This document shows, piece after piece, positions 1 to 8,896 of a DNA stretch of 64,000 nt. The position numbers were made by a program, and so were the translations under genes. Position 1 is the first letter of the stretch. Each line of letters begins with the position of its first letter. Under the pieces are notes generated by a model. The model had not been told where the DNA came from. It searched no databases and worked only from the letters and a program-made list of their open reading frames with translations. Source of the stretch: Chryseobacterium lathyri (GTDB lineage: Bacteria; Bacteroidota; Bacteroidia; Flavobacteriales; Weeksellaceae); assembly GCF_003290185.1 (NCBI RefSeq), contig NZ_QNFY01000001.1, positions 124,001 through 188,000 of the forward strand, written 5' to 3'.

Positions 1-736
1 TTCTCCATCCTGTCATGGCAAATGCTTTAGACATTCCGTTAATCACAGCAGTCTGCTCATATACTTCAGGGAATTGAGCGATGGATGTTGTTTTTGTTTC
101 GTAATTGATGTACTCGTAGATCTCATCCGAAATAACCGTTACATGAGGATATTTGGCAATAACTTTCGCCATCGATTTTAACTCATCATAGGTATAATAT
201 CCGCCGGAAGGGTTACAAGGAGAACTGAAAAGAATAGCTTTTGTTTTATCTGTAATGGATTCTTCAAGTTGTTCGGCAGTGATCTTGAAATCTGTAACAT
301 AAGAAGTCGGCAGCATTACTGAAGTTCCCCCCATCATTTTTACCATTTCATCATAGCTTACCCAATAAGGTGCTGGAAGAAGAACTTCGTCACCATCATT
401 GACCACGGAGGCCAATACATTTAAAATAGCTTGTTTAGCTCCGTTGGAAACACAGATCTGGGTTGGCTTATAATCAAGATTGTTGTCTCTTTTTAATTTG
501 TGGGCAACCGCTTCACGAAGTTCAAGAAACCCGGGAACAGGAGAGTAATGGCTGTAGTTTTGGTTAATCGCGTCAAAAGCTGCCTGTTTGATATTGTCCG
601 GAACATCGAAATCCGGTTCGCCAAGTGTCAGACTGATCACATCAATGCCGGCGGCCTTCATTTCTCTTGCTTTGTTTGACATTACGAAAGTCTGTGAGTA
701 ACCTAATCTCTTTACTCTATCTGAAAGTTTATCCAT
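1..736 (-). CDS. PLP-dependent aminotransferase, class I (aspartate-type), 3' end cut by window edge
   Basis: Fold-type I pyridoxal-phosphate aminotransferase that moves an amino group between an amino acid (probably aspartate or a similar one) and 2-oxoglutarate in the cytoplasm. Visible motifs are LTLGEPDFDVP near residue 40, the substrate-binding SSPCNPSGG, the ISDEIYEYI segment with the cofactor-binding Asp and Tyr, and NGMSKAFAMTGWR, whose Lys237 would form the Schiff base. Reading starts at the ATG at 734-736. The frame stays open to base 1, giving 245 codons; the family is usually about 395-400 residues, so the last 150 or so are missing. A TAnnTTTG box lies 22 bases upstream. The exact substrate cannot be told from sequence. 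Confidence 0.93.
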   Translation of the reverse strand, partial: MDKLSDRVKRLGYSQTFVMSNKAREMKAAGIDVISLTLGEPDFDVPDNIKQAAFDAINQNYSHYSPVPGFLELREAVAHKLKRDNNLDYKPTQICVSNGAKQAILNVLASVVNDGDEVLLPAPYWVSYDEMVKMMGGTSVMLPTSYVTDFKITAEQLEESITDKTKAILFSSPCNPSGGYYTYDELKSMAKVIAKYPHVTVISDEIYEYINYETKTTSIAQFPEVYEQTAVINGMSKAFAMTGWR

Positions 737-757
737 GTGGGTCTTTTTGAATTTTAA

Positions 758-765
758 CAAATATA
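758..765 (-). promoter_or_regulatory. -7 promoter element of the aminotransferase gene
   Basis: Reads TATATTTG on the minus strand, a full match to the Bacteroidetes -7 consensus TAnnTTTG, 21 bases before the ATG. No clear TTG -33 element is seen at the usual spacing. Confidence 0.5.
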
Positions 766-960
766 TAATAAAAACGTTTTGCCGGGAAATAAAAGTAGGG
801 CAGGAAAAAAGATTTTTGTCAGGTTTTTTAAATTTTAATCATTAAAGTATAGTCTTTTATACTTTTCTGCCGAAATATTCAGTTCCTAAGAACATGGAAA
901 TGAAAAGCGGTACCCAATATTATGTTTTTGTATATTTAACTATCTAAATATTCAGTAGGT

Positions 961-2298
961 ATGAAATATTCTCTCCTTTTATTGTTGGTTCCTTTTGTAA
1001 GTTTTTCCCAAACAAAAACAAAAGATGATGAAATAAAAAAATACGTTTCTGAAGTAAGTTCGGATTCTTTAAAATCCTATATCGGCAAGCTTGTAAGCTT
1101 TCATACCAGGCATACTTTAAGTTCTGTTGATGATAAAAATCAGGGAATAGGAGCGGCAAGGAACTGGGTGCTTGGAAAATTTAAAGACTATGCAAAGAAC
1201 TCCGGAGGAAGAATGGATGTTTACTTACAGAAGGAAAACATTCAGCCGGATGGAAAACGGATAGACAGGGTTACCAACCTGGGAAATCCTATAGCCTTTT
1301 TAAAAGGTACAGATCCTAATGATAAAAGAATTTTCCTGATTTCTGCACACCTGGATTCGCGGGTTACCGATGTAATGAACAGAATTTCATACGCGCCGGG
1401 TGCCAACGATGATGGGAGCGGAGTGAGTGCTGTTATAGAAGCTGCGCGAATTTTGAGCAGATCTTCTTTTCCGGCATCCGTTATTTTCGTTACTTTTTCC
1501 GGAGAAGAACAGTCTTTGCTTGGATCTAAGCTTCTGGCAGATAAAGCCAAAAAAGAAAACCTGCAGATAGAAGCAGTCCTGAACAACGACATGATCGGAA
1601 ATTCTAAAGCAGGAGAAACAGGAGAGATCAATAACCATACATTAAGGGTTTTTAGCGAAGGGCTGCCTTATGCAGAACTCGATAAAAAAGCAATGGGTAT
1701 AAGGAACCTGGGACTTGAAAACGACAGTGAATCCCGGCAACTGGCCCGGTATATTAAAGAAATTGCAGAACAATATGTAAAAGGACTAGAAGTGAAGCTG
1801 ATCTACAGGAACGACAGGTTTTTACGTGGCGGAGATCATTCCAGTTTTGTCAGTCAGGGATTTCCTTCCGTAAGGCTCACTGAATATTATGAAAACTACG
1901 ATCATCAACATCAGGATATAAGAGTTGAAAATAATAAGCAGTACGGAGATCTTCCTGAATTTATAGATTTTAATTATCTGAAAAGAAACGTTGCGGCAAA
2001 TATTGCTGTTCTGGCAAGTCTTGCCAAAGCTGCTTCAAAGCCTGACCGGGTAGAAGTAATGGTTAAAGAGCTTACCAACTCCACCTCACTAAGATGGGAA
2101 AAGCCAAAATCCGGAACACCAGCGGGGTATTATATTCTTGTAAGAGAAACGGATAGTCCCGTTTGGCAAAAAAAGATATTTACTAAAGAGCTTTCCATTA
2201 AAATCCCACTTTCAAAAGACAATTATATTTTTGCCGTTCAGACGATTAATCAGGCCGGAAATTTAAGTGTACCTGTTATTCCGGGGATTGCGAAATAA
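961..2298 (+). CDS. Secreted M28 family zinc metallopeptidase
   Basis: Predicted exported aminopeptidase-like enzyme of family M28. Residues 1-16 form a signal peptide ending FSFSQ. The two-zinc centre can be traced: AHLD near residue 130, the bridging Asp in GANDDGSG near 151, the acid pair in FSGEEQSLLG near 182, NNDMIG near 206 and a final His in the YDHQHQD segment near 322. After the catalytic domain (about 30-365) comes a fibronectin III-like domain (about 370-445) with LRWEKPKSG. No type IX sorting domain is visible, so it is probably periplasmic or released by another route. It stands alone, 224 bases from the divergent aminotransferase. Substrate unknown. Confidence 0.9.
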   Translation: MKYSLLLLLVPFVSFSQTKTKDDEIKKYVSEVSSDSLKSYIGKLVSFHTRHTLSSVDDKNQGIGAARNWVLGKFKDYAKNSGGRMDVYLQKENIQPDGKRIDRVTNLGNPIAFLKGTDPNDKRIFLISAHLDSRVTDVMNRISYAPGANDDGSGVSAVIEAARILSRSSFPASVIFVTFSGEEQSLLGSKLLADKAKKENLQIEAVLNNDMIGNSKAGETGEINNHTLRVFSEGLPYAELDKKAMGIRNLGLENDSESRQLARYIKEIAEQYVKGLEVKLIYRNDRFLRGGDHSSFVSQGFPSVRLTEYYENYDHQHQDIRVENNKQYGDLPEFIDFNYLKRNVAANIAVLASLAKAASKPDRVEVMVKELTNSTSLRWEKPKSGTPAGYYILVRETDSPVWQKKIFTKELSIKIPLSKDNYIFAVQTINQAGNLSVPVIPGIAK

Positions 2299-2346
2299 TA
2301 TCGACTAAGGAAGCTGAAATTTAAAATCTGATCCGGACAACTTCAT

Positions 2347-2377
2347 TTGAATACAACAGAAATAAAACTTATTTTTG
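2347..2377 (+). promoter_or_regulatory. Promoter of rsmG
   Basis: TTG at 2347-2349 and TATTTTTG at 2370-2377, spaced by 20 bases, match the Bacteroidetes -33/-7 pattern. The start site would be near 2381, about 15 bases before the ATG at 2396. Confidence 0.55.
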
Positions 2378-2395
2378 TAGATTATAATAATTCAT

Positions 2396-3031
2396 ATGGC
2401 AGCATCGTTACTATTAAAATACTTTCCTGATCTTACGGAGAAGCAGATCGAGCAGTTTTCCCAGTTGGAGAAACTGTATAATGAGTGGAATGAAAAAATC
2501 AATGTGATCTCAAGAAAAGATATGGAATCGCTGTATGAGAAGCATGTTCTTCACTCCTTAGGAATTGCAAAAATAATGGAATTTGCACCCGGAACAAAAG
2601 TGCTGGATATAGGAACAGGAGGAGGTTTTCCGGGGATTCCCCTGGCAATTTTATTTCCGGAAACGGAATTTACTTTAGTTGATTCTATCGGAAAAAAAAT
2701 TACTGTAGTGAAAGCAGTGGCAGAAGGAATCGGGCTAACTAATTTAACGGCCATTCACGGAAGAGCGGAAAAAGTAAAAGAAAAGTTTCATTTTGTGGTA
2801 AGCCGCGCTGTAACCCAGATGCCGGAATTCCTCAGATGGCTGAAAGGAAAGTTTGAGAAAGAACAGTTTAATCCCAAACATAACGGGGTTTTATATTTAA
2901 AAGGCGGCGACCTTGCAGAAGAATTAGCCGGAATTAAATGTGAAATCTTCAATCTTAAAAACTATTTTGATGAAGAATTTTTTGATACTAAAAAAGTGAT
3001 TTATGTATCAAAAGGTAATTTTAATTCTTAA
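2396..3031 (+). CDS. rsmG: 16S rRNA (guanine(527)-N7)-methyltransferase RsmG
   Basis: Transfers a methyl group from S-adenosylmethionine to N7 of G527 in 16S rRNA; its loss gives low-level streptomycin resistance in other bacteria. The Rossmann motif VLDIGTGGGFPGIPLA starts near residue 68, is followed by the acidic FTLVDS motif and later by VSRAVTQ, which matches the ARA-type motif of the family. The length of 211 residues is normal (about 205-240). The gene has its own promoter and is followed 62 bases on by a small lipoprotein gene. Confidence 0.96.
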   Translation: MAASLLLKYFPDLTEKQIEQFSQLEKLYNEWNEKINVISRKDMESLYEKHVLHSLGIAKIMEFAPGTKVLDIGTGGGFPGIPLAILFPETEFTLVDSIGKKITVVKAVAEGIGLTNLTAIHGRAEKVKEKFHFVVSRAVTQMPEFLRWLKGKFEKEQFNPKHNGVLYLKGGDLAEELAGIKCEIFNLKNYFDEEFFDTKKVIYVSKGNFNS

Positions 3032-3093
3032 TTTTAGTGAATTAAGGAATAATTTTTGCTGAATTTTTATTAATAATCAGTAAATTTAAGGTT

Positions 3094-3498
3094 ATGAAAA
3101 AACTTTTAAATATTGGATTTTCTGTATTGTTTTCAGGAATGGTTTTTGTTTCCTGCGAAGACGATGATTACCAGACTGTACAATCTATAGGTAAGATCAA
3201 AATCGACAGTGTAAAGATCATGCAGGATACTATGGATGTATATTCAATACAGAGTATTAAGACGTATTCTACCTATTCGTCCCAATGTGAGGGTTTTTAT
3301 GGATATGATTACATTCATGACAGCAGCCTGGAAAGATCTGTTACCGCTTATAAATATACTACGGACGGTCCCTGTACACAGGAAGCCCATGTGGGAGCCA
3401 ACCAGATCAACTTCAGTCCGCGTCAGACAGGAACGTATACCTTTAAATTCTGGAATGGTGGTAACAGCTGGATCACCAAAAAAATTGTAGTAGAATAA
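3094..3498 (+). CDS. Small predicted surface lipoprotein, unknown function
   Basis: A protein of 134 residues with no recognised domain. The N-terminus is a lipoprotein signal with the lipobox VFVSC (Cys21). The residues directly after the cysteine, EDDDY, are strongly acidic, like the export signal that sends some Bacteroidetes lipoproteins to the cell surface. The rest contains several Cys residues (near 65 and 90) and ends in a beta-rich segment TGTYTFKFWNGGNSW, which suggests a small beta-sandwich. Two bases separate it from the next gene, so the two are probably co-transcribed. Confidence 0.75.
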   Translation: MKKLLNIGFSVLFSGMVFVSCEDDDYQTVQSIGKIKIDSVKIMQDTMDVYSIQSIKTYSTYSSQCEGFYGYDYIHDSSLERSVTAYKYTTDGPCTQEAHVGANQINFSPRQTGTYTFKFWNGGNSWITKKIVVE

Positions 3499-3500
3499 TA

Positions 3501-4037
3501 ATGAAATGGATTTCACTTTGCTTTTTTCTTTTTGCCAATGCTCTTTTTGGGCAGAAAATTATCTGGCAGGAAGATCATAAGCTGGTCTGGGATAACTTTA
3601 AAAGCCCCATAAACAGAAAAAATCATCCCGATGTAGCTGCCTATACACACTGCGGCTGGGAATATTCTGTAGTGAAATCCACCAATCCTAAATCTCCCGT
3701 TAAAATTGAGGTCACTGCTATTTTTAATGAAGACAGATCCTGGAAAGATGTCAAAAAAATAAATGATTATATCCTGCTGCATGAGCAAATGCATTTTGAT
3801 ATTGCAGAATTGTTTGTCAGAAAATTCAGGAAAGAGATAGGAGAGAAGATCAAAACTTCCGGTGATTACAATAAAAATTTTAATGCAGTTTACAGCAAAA
3901 TATCAAACGATTACAAAAATTTCCAGATGTCTTACGACAGGGTTACGGAACATGGAATGAATAAAGAAAAGCAGGCAGAATACAATGCTCTCATTGCTGA
4001 AGAACTGGACCATTTAAAAAGCTATAAAGCCTCTTGA
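3501..4037 (+). CDS. DUF922-like secreted putative zinc protease
   Basis: Exported protein of 178 residues: signal peptide 1-17 ending ALFGQ, then a domain with LVWDNFKSP and the HExxH motif HEQMHFDIAE near residue 94. DUF922 proteins share this HEQxHFDI motif and are annotated as probable Zn-dependent proteases; no activity is established. It sits two bases after the small lipoprotein gene, and its stop codon overlaps the TTG start of the next gene, so the three look like one operon. The target is unknown. Confidence 0.75.
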   Translation: MKWISLCFFLFANALFGQKIIWQEDHKLVWDNFKSPINRKNHPDVAAYTHCGWEYSVVKSTNPKSPVKIEVTAIFNEDRSWKDVKKINDYILLHEQMHFDIAELFVRKFRKEIGEKIKTSGDYNKNFNAVYSKISNDYKNFQMSYDRVTEHGMNKEKQAEYNALIAEELDHLKSYKAS

Positions 4038-6727
4038 AATTTCTCAATAAAATCATCCACGAACTGCTGGCCCAAAACCAGGATCTTTCGGAGTTCAATA
4101 TTGTTCTGCCCGGAAAACGTCCCATCGTATTCATCAGGCAGATCCTGGAAGAAAACAATTACTCAGGATTTCTTCCCAATTTCTTTACCATAGAAGAGCT
4201 GATCGACAGGATTGCAGGCAAACAGCCTGTTCAGGGAATCTCTCTTTGGCTTTTTGCCTTTGATGTCTACCGGAGTCTTGGTCTAATCCCGAAAGATGAT
4301 TTTGCAGACTTTTTAAAGTGGTTTCCGACCCTTCAGAAGGACTGGGACGATATCCTGAAGTTCTCTGAAAGTGATGAAGCTGTTTTACAGTATATGTTTG
4401 ATGAAGAAAGGATCAAAGAATGGGCTCAGGATCTGGGTGAAGATGATGATGTTCCCCGTAAAAAATTCCTTAATTTCTGGCGGAATATGAACGTTTTTCT
4501 TCCAATTCTAAAGAAAAAACTACAGGAAAGAAACTGGGCGACTTCCGGGATGATTCATGAAACTGCGAAGGCCAAGATCTCAGCTTTTGCCGAAAATACT
4601 TCCGAACATTTTGTATTCTGTGGCTTCAATGCTTTCACACCGGTGGAAGAAAAGCTCGTAAGGAGCTTACTGCGTTGGAATAAGGCACAGTGTTTCTTTC
4701 AGGCGGATCATTATTATTTTGATGATGAAAGACAGGAAGCGGGAAAATTCCTCAGGAACCATAAAACATGGAAAGAATTTGATGACAACAGGATTTTTCA
4801 GTGGATAGAAGATGATTTTAATCAGCCAAAAAATATAAAAGTTTATGAGGTTTCCGGAAATGTAACGCAGACTAAAGTTCTACCTGAAATATTTAAGGAA
4901 ATTGAAAATAAGACCTATTCCAACACCGCAGTGGTATTATTGGATGAAAATCTTCTTCCTGCAAGTCTGGATGTGATGTACGGTGTTGAAAACCTGAATA
5001 TTACCATGGGTTTTCCTTTGAAGAATCTTTCTTTTTCCAATGCCGTAAAACAGCTTTTCTATCTTCAGAAACAGCTGGAGAAAAATAAATCTTCCTATTA
5101 CTACAGAGATATTTTCCCGATCCTTGAAGAGCTTCCGAAGTCTTCTGAAGATGAGTTGATTATCGGTAATTTCAGGACGAAAATAGAGGAGAGGAATATC
5201 GTTTATATATCAAAAAAGCTTTTAGAAGAGCTTCTGGGTGGGCTTTCTTATTATGGACTTCTTAGAAAAGCTGATCATACAGGTGTTTACCTGGATATGC
5301 TTATCGCTTTCTGTAAACGGATCAAATGGCTGGAAATAGATGATATCCAATATGAAAACGTTTCCCATTTTGAAAATGCGTTCAGAATTATTAAAAACCA
5401 GCTCAGTCCATATGATTTTGAAATCAAAATGGAAACACTGGAAATCCTGATCAACCAGCATGTCAATTCCGAAAGTATAGATTTCCAGGGGGAACCGCTC
5501 CGCGGACTTCAGATTATGGGTCTTTTGGAAACCCGTCTTCTGAATTTTGAAAATGTAATCATGCTTTCTGTGAATGAAGGGAAGCTGCCTTTAGGAAATT
5601 CACAGAATACTTATATTCCGTTTGATATCAGAAGGTATTTTGATATGCATACGTTCCTGGAAAATGACAGTATTTATGCCTATCACTTTTACAGGCTGAT
5701 CCAGGATTCCCGAAATGTCCATCTTCTGTACAATGCACTCAGTTCCGGAGTGAATACTGGAGAGAAGAGCAGATTTATCACACAGATAGAAATGGAGAGC
5801 TCCCATAAGATAGAGCACCTTATTATTGAGAATTCTTCCGAACCTATTGCTTCGCAACCAATAGAAATTCTGAAGACGGAAATCGTGATGGAAAGGTTGC
5901 AGAAATGGAAGGAAAAAGTATCTGCATCACACCTGACCAGCTATCTTTATAATCCTATAGATTTTTATCTTTCCAAGATATTGAAGACCTCGGAAACGGA
6001 TGAAATAGAAGAAGAACTGTCTGTTAAAAATTACGGAAATCTGGTTCATTATTCACTTCAAGAAGTATATGAATTACTTAAAGGTAAAGTATTAAAAGAA
6101 AAGGATTTACAAAATTCAATTAAAGAAATAGATCAATACATTAATATTGCTATTGAAAAGCTAAAGCATCAGCCTGAATTCTATGAAAAAGGCATGAATT
6201 TTATTCACAGGGCTATTGCTAAAAAAGTGATAGAGAATGTACTGAATCATGATCTTGAACTGGTGAGAAATGGTAATACCCTGGAGATTCTGGACATTGA
6301 AAAAAGATTCGAAAATGTAGATTTTTATCTTGATGGCAACGACAAAATTTCTTTCTTCGGATTTATCGACAGGATAGACCGCCTTAACGGGACCCTAAGA
6401 ATTATTGATTATAAAACGGCAAAGATCAAAAACCTCACGGTAAAAATAGATGAAAATAACGTAGATGAATATTTCCATAACAGCGAAAGGAAACAGGCTC
6501 TACAGCTTTGCATTTATCATTATGTGGTACAAAATCTTCCGGAATTTTGGGGACTTCCTATAGAAACGGGAATCTGGAGCTTTGCAGAAGCTAAAAAAGG
6601 AGTCATTTCTCTGCAGTTTGATAAAGGGAATATTGATGATGCCATGCAGTCTGTAAAGAACCTTATTCTGGAAATATTGAACCCTGATCTCAGTTTTATT
6701 GAGAATATCAAGCCGTATTCCAATTAA
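4034..6727 (+). CDS. AddB-like protein with C-terminal RecB-family PD-(D/E)xK nuclease
   Basis: Large protein of 897 residues with the architecture of the AddB/RexB family: an N-terminal part derived from a superfamily I helicase (NIVLPGKRPIVFIRQ near 21, NEGKLPLGN near 515) and a C-terminal nuclease. In the nuclease GFIDRID (Asp779), IIDYKTAK (Asp792, Lys794) and a downstream ALQLCIYHY motif form a complete RecB-type catalytic set. The segment YLYNPIDFYL is where AddB enzymes carry the first iron-sulphur cysteine (YxxCPxxF); here it is Asn, so no Fe-S cluster is expected. Translation appears to start at TTG (4034), overlapping the preceding stop; no better in-frame ATG lies near. The AddA-like helicase partner is not in this window. 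Likely role: double-strand break processing. Confidence 0.8.
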   Translation: MKFLNKIIHELLAQNQDLSEFNIVLPGKRPIVFIRQILEENNYSGFLPNFFTIEELIDRIAGKQPVQGISLWLFAFDVYRSLGLIPKDDFADFLKWFPTLQKDWDDILKFSESDEAVLQYMFDEERIKEWAQDLGEDDDVPRKKFLNFWRNMNVFLPILKKKLQERNWATSGMIHETAKAKISAFAENTSEHFVFCGFNAFTPVEEKLVRSLLRWNKAQCFFQADHYYFDDERQEAGKFLRNHKTWKEFDDNRIFQWIEDDFNQPKNIKVYEVSGNVTQTKVLPEIFKEIENKTYSNTAVVLLDENLLPASLDVMYGVENLNITMGFPLKNLSFSNAVKQLFYLQKQLEKNKSSYYYRDIFPILEELPKSSEDELIIGNFRTKIEERNIVYISKKLLEELLGGLSYYGLLRKADHTGVYLDMLIAFCKRIKWLEIDDIQYENVSHFENAFRIIKNQLSPYDFEIKMETLEILINQHVNSESIDFQGEPLRGLQIMGLLETRLLNFENVIMLSVNEGKLPLGNSQNTYIPFDIRRYFDMHTFLENDSIYAYHFYRLIQDSRNVHLLYNALSSGVNTGEKSRFITQIEMESSHKIEHLIIENSSEPIASQPIEILKTEIVMERLQKWKEKVSASHLTSYLYNPIDFYLSKILKTSETDEIEEELSVKNYGNLVHYSLQEVYELLKGKVLKEKDLQNSIKEIDQYINIAIEKLKHQPEFYEKGMNFIHRAIAKKVIENVLNHDLELVRNGNTLEILDIEKRFENVDFYLDGNDKISFFGFIDRIDRLNGTLRIIDYKTAKIKNLTVKIDENNVDEYFHNSERKQALQLCIYHYVVQNLPEFWGLPIETGIWSFAEAKKGVISLQFDKGNIDDAMQSVKNLILEILNPDLSFIENIKPYSN

Positions 6728-6729
6728 AA

Positions 6730-6753
6730 ATGCACTTCATTGCTGAAGTGCAT
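6730..6753. terminator. Bidirectional terminator between convergent genes
   Basis: A perfect 10-bp stem (ATGCACTTCA and its complement) with a 4-base loop, with A residues on the left and a T-rich stretch on the right. It lies between the stop codons at 6727 and 6789. Confidence 0.75.
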
Positions 6754-6788
6754 CTCATTTGAAATGAAGATATACTAGTACTATTGTC

Positions 6789-8732
6789 TTATAATTTTAC
6801 TTTTTTATTCACCGTTTTACCATCGTTTCCGGTAAACTGAACTACATAAATGCCTGGTTCCAAGCTTTTTGATTCAAATTCTGATTTATTGACTTCCTGC
6901 TGAATAATCAATGCCCCCGAAATATTATAGATGCTGATGTTTTTAATGCCATTGCCTGCTCTGGCAACGATCTGGCGGTTTTTCGTAAATATCTCAGCCT
7001 TGTCAGATAATGAGCTGTTTTCCAGTGCTTTTTTGAACTGAAGATTATAAAACTGAGTGACCACTTCAAAAGTGTTCTGATTATTAAGACCTTTTATGTC
7101 AATTCCATTGTTTTCGGCATACTCTTTCTGAGAAACTGTTCTTAAAAGATTTTTATTGCCATCAAAAATATTGACAGTGATCAGTTCTTCCTGTGGTATT
7201 TTCAGTTTTAAAATATTATTGTTTTCAGACTGTACAATTTCATTTTCAGGAACTTCTACGGGTGTGCTTTTAACGTATGGAATTAATTTCTGATTGTTAT
7301 TTTCCTGTACTTTTAAAAGATAAACACCGTCTGTTAATGATGATAAACTGCCGTTTGTTCCTGATTTGCTTACTGCTTTTTCCTGATTGAAATCTGTAAC
7401 TCCTACAAGCTGCATTTTTCCAAGATCCGGCTTTAATTGAGAAGAATAGAGTGTATGGGTCTCAGCCTGGCTGTTTCCCTGTTGTTTTGAAGTCAGTATG
7501 GCCCATTCATTCAGAAAACCTCCGCTTCTGAGTGTATTGAATTTGGCATTGGAGGCCAATGTAAAAGGAACAATTCCCCCTACATGGCCTAAAGGTCCCC
7601 AAAATAATGATTCCAGCTTATATTTGTTCAGATCCCACCATGCATAATATCCCCGCTGTACATCAATGGTTTTAGAAGTGTTTTCCGGTGGAATAGCCAG
7701 GTCTACTGAGGAATGTCCCAGGGTCATAGGGGTTTTGTTGTACCAGTCATACACATCCTTAGGCTTCATGCATCGTCTGAGGTTATTGTTGGGATTATTG
7801 GTAACATCATTAACAAAATTCTGAGTGAAAAGATTTCTCCAGATCACAGGCCCCCAAAGAAGGCCTCCGTTGTCCTGAACCACATGGTAATTGTATTTAT
7901 CCAGATATTCCGGAGAAATGACCTCAGAAATGCTCGTATTGTAGGTTTTATAACCTGTATTATTGCAGGTATGCAATACATTGGCAAGGAAAGAAGTGAA
8001 AGGATAAAAATCCTTTTCCAGGACTCCTTTATTCAGGGTAACTCCTGAAAAATCATATGGTCCGTCTCCCATGTAAGCATACTTGAACTTCAGATTGGTT
8101 GGGTTAGAGGTATTCAGGCTTTTTAAAGTGGACATGGCGGCATGCGCACCTTGTGAATAGCCTGCCAGAAAGTATTCATCGTATCTTTTTATTCCTAACT
8201 GACCCAGCACTTTATTGGCTGCCTTTACAAAGTCTATCGTTGCGCCAGCTTCCGTAGCAGCGTCTACATATGGATGAACGCCGTCTCCGCTTCCCATTCC
8301 TACGTAATCAGGTGCCATCAGAATATAGCCGTTGAGTACATATGATAATTCAACTACGAATCCTGCGGTTAAGGCTCCTTTGAAGTTAGAAGGGACATTA
8401 TCTCTGCTGTCGGTCGTTCCGTGATCAGAAACCACCGTGGAAAGTTTAAAATTAACGTTCGGATACATCAGAAGTCCTGTAGCCTTTACTAAGACATTCT
8501 TTTCATTTTTGGTATAATAAGTAATTTTATAGCCCTTAAGCCCCACATTGAATCCATTGAGATAGCTGACAAAATCCGGAGCGTTCTGCTCGCCCAGACT
8601 GTTGGCGATGAAATTAGTAACTCCCTGTGGAGTCAGATCCAATTTTTGTTCAAAACTCACAACATCTCCTGCCTGTTGGGCAAAAAAGAACGGAGCAGTG
8701 AAACTTAATAAAAGTGTAGATAATTTTCTCAT
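6789..8732 (-). CDS. Secreted alpha/beta-hydrolase (lipase/esterase-like) with T9SS sorting domain
   Basis: Exported serine hydrolase of 647 residues. A signal peptide (1-18, ending FFFAQ) is followed by an alpha/beta-hydrolase domain: SDHGTTDS near 102, LMAPDYVGMGSGDG near 138 and the nucleophile elbow GYSQGAH with Ser193. The fold resembles bacterial secretory lipases, with a candidate His in LGHVGGIVPF. From about 450 on there is a beta-rich linker, and the C-terminus (GIYVVQFTGNDGKTVNKKVKL, last 70 or so residues) is a type A T9SS sorting domain. The enzyme is therefore expected at the cell surface or in the medium. Substrate is unknown; lipid or ester hydrolysis is the best guess. Confidence 0.85.
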   Translation of the reverse strand: MRKLSTLLLSFTAPFFFAQQAGDVVSFEQKLDLTPQGVTNFIANSLGEQNAPDFVSYLNGFNVGLKGYKITYYTKNEKNVLVKATGLLMYPNVNFKLSTVVSDHGTTDSRDNVPSNFKGALTAGFVVELSYVLNGYILMAPDYVGMGSGDGVHPYVDAATEAGATIDFVKAANKVLGQLGIKRYDEYFLAGYSQGAHAAMSTLKSLNTSNPTNLKFKYAYMGDGPYDFSGVTLNKGVLEKDFYPFTSFLANVLHTCNNTGYKTYNTSISEVISPEYLDKYNYHVVQDNGGLLWGPVIWRNLFTQNFVNDVTNNPNNNLRRCMKPKDVYDWYNKTPMTLGHSSVDLAIPPENTSKTIDVQRGYYAWWDLNKYKLESLFWGPLGHVGGIVPFTLASNAKFNTLRSGGFLNEWAILTSKQQGNSQAETHTLYSSQLKPDLGKMQLVGVTDFNQEKAVSKSGTNGSLSSLTDGVYLLKVQENNNQKLIPYVKSTPVEVPENEIVQSENNNILKLKIPQEELITVNIFDGNKNLLRTVSQKEYAENNGIDIKGLNNQNTFEVVTQFYNLQFKKALENSSLSDKAEIFTKNRQIVARAGNGIKNISIYNISGALIIQQEVNKSEFESKSLEPGIYVVQFTGNDGKTVNKKVKL

Positions 8733-8843
8733 ATCAATATTTTTTGATGTTATTAAATTAAATATTTTTAATAAAAAATGGATAATGTTAATACATCAAT
8801 AATTATTCATTGAATATAAGTTCCCTGCAAAGTGAGTAAAACA

Positions 8844-8871
8844 AGGAGTCCGGCCATTCGGCCGAACTCCT
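8844..8871 (-). terminator. Terminator of the acyl-CoA dehydrogenase gene
   Basis: Stem of 12 bp with one C-A mismatch and a 4-base loop, followed on the minus strand by a T-rich run (GTTTTACT). It lies 26 bases after the stop codon at 8897. Confidence 0.7.
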
Positions 8872-8896
8872 CTTCAGTATATTTTTGAGCTTTTAT

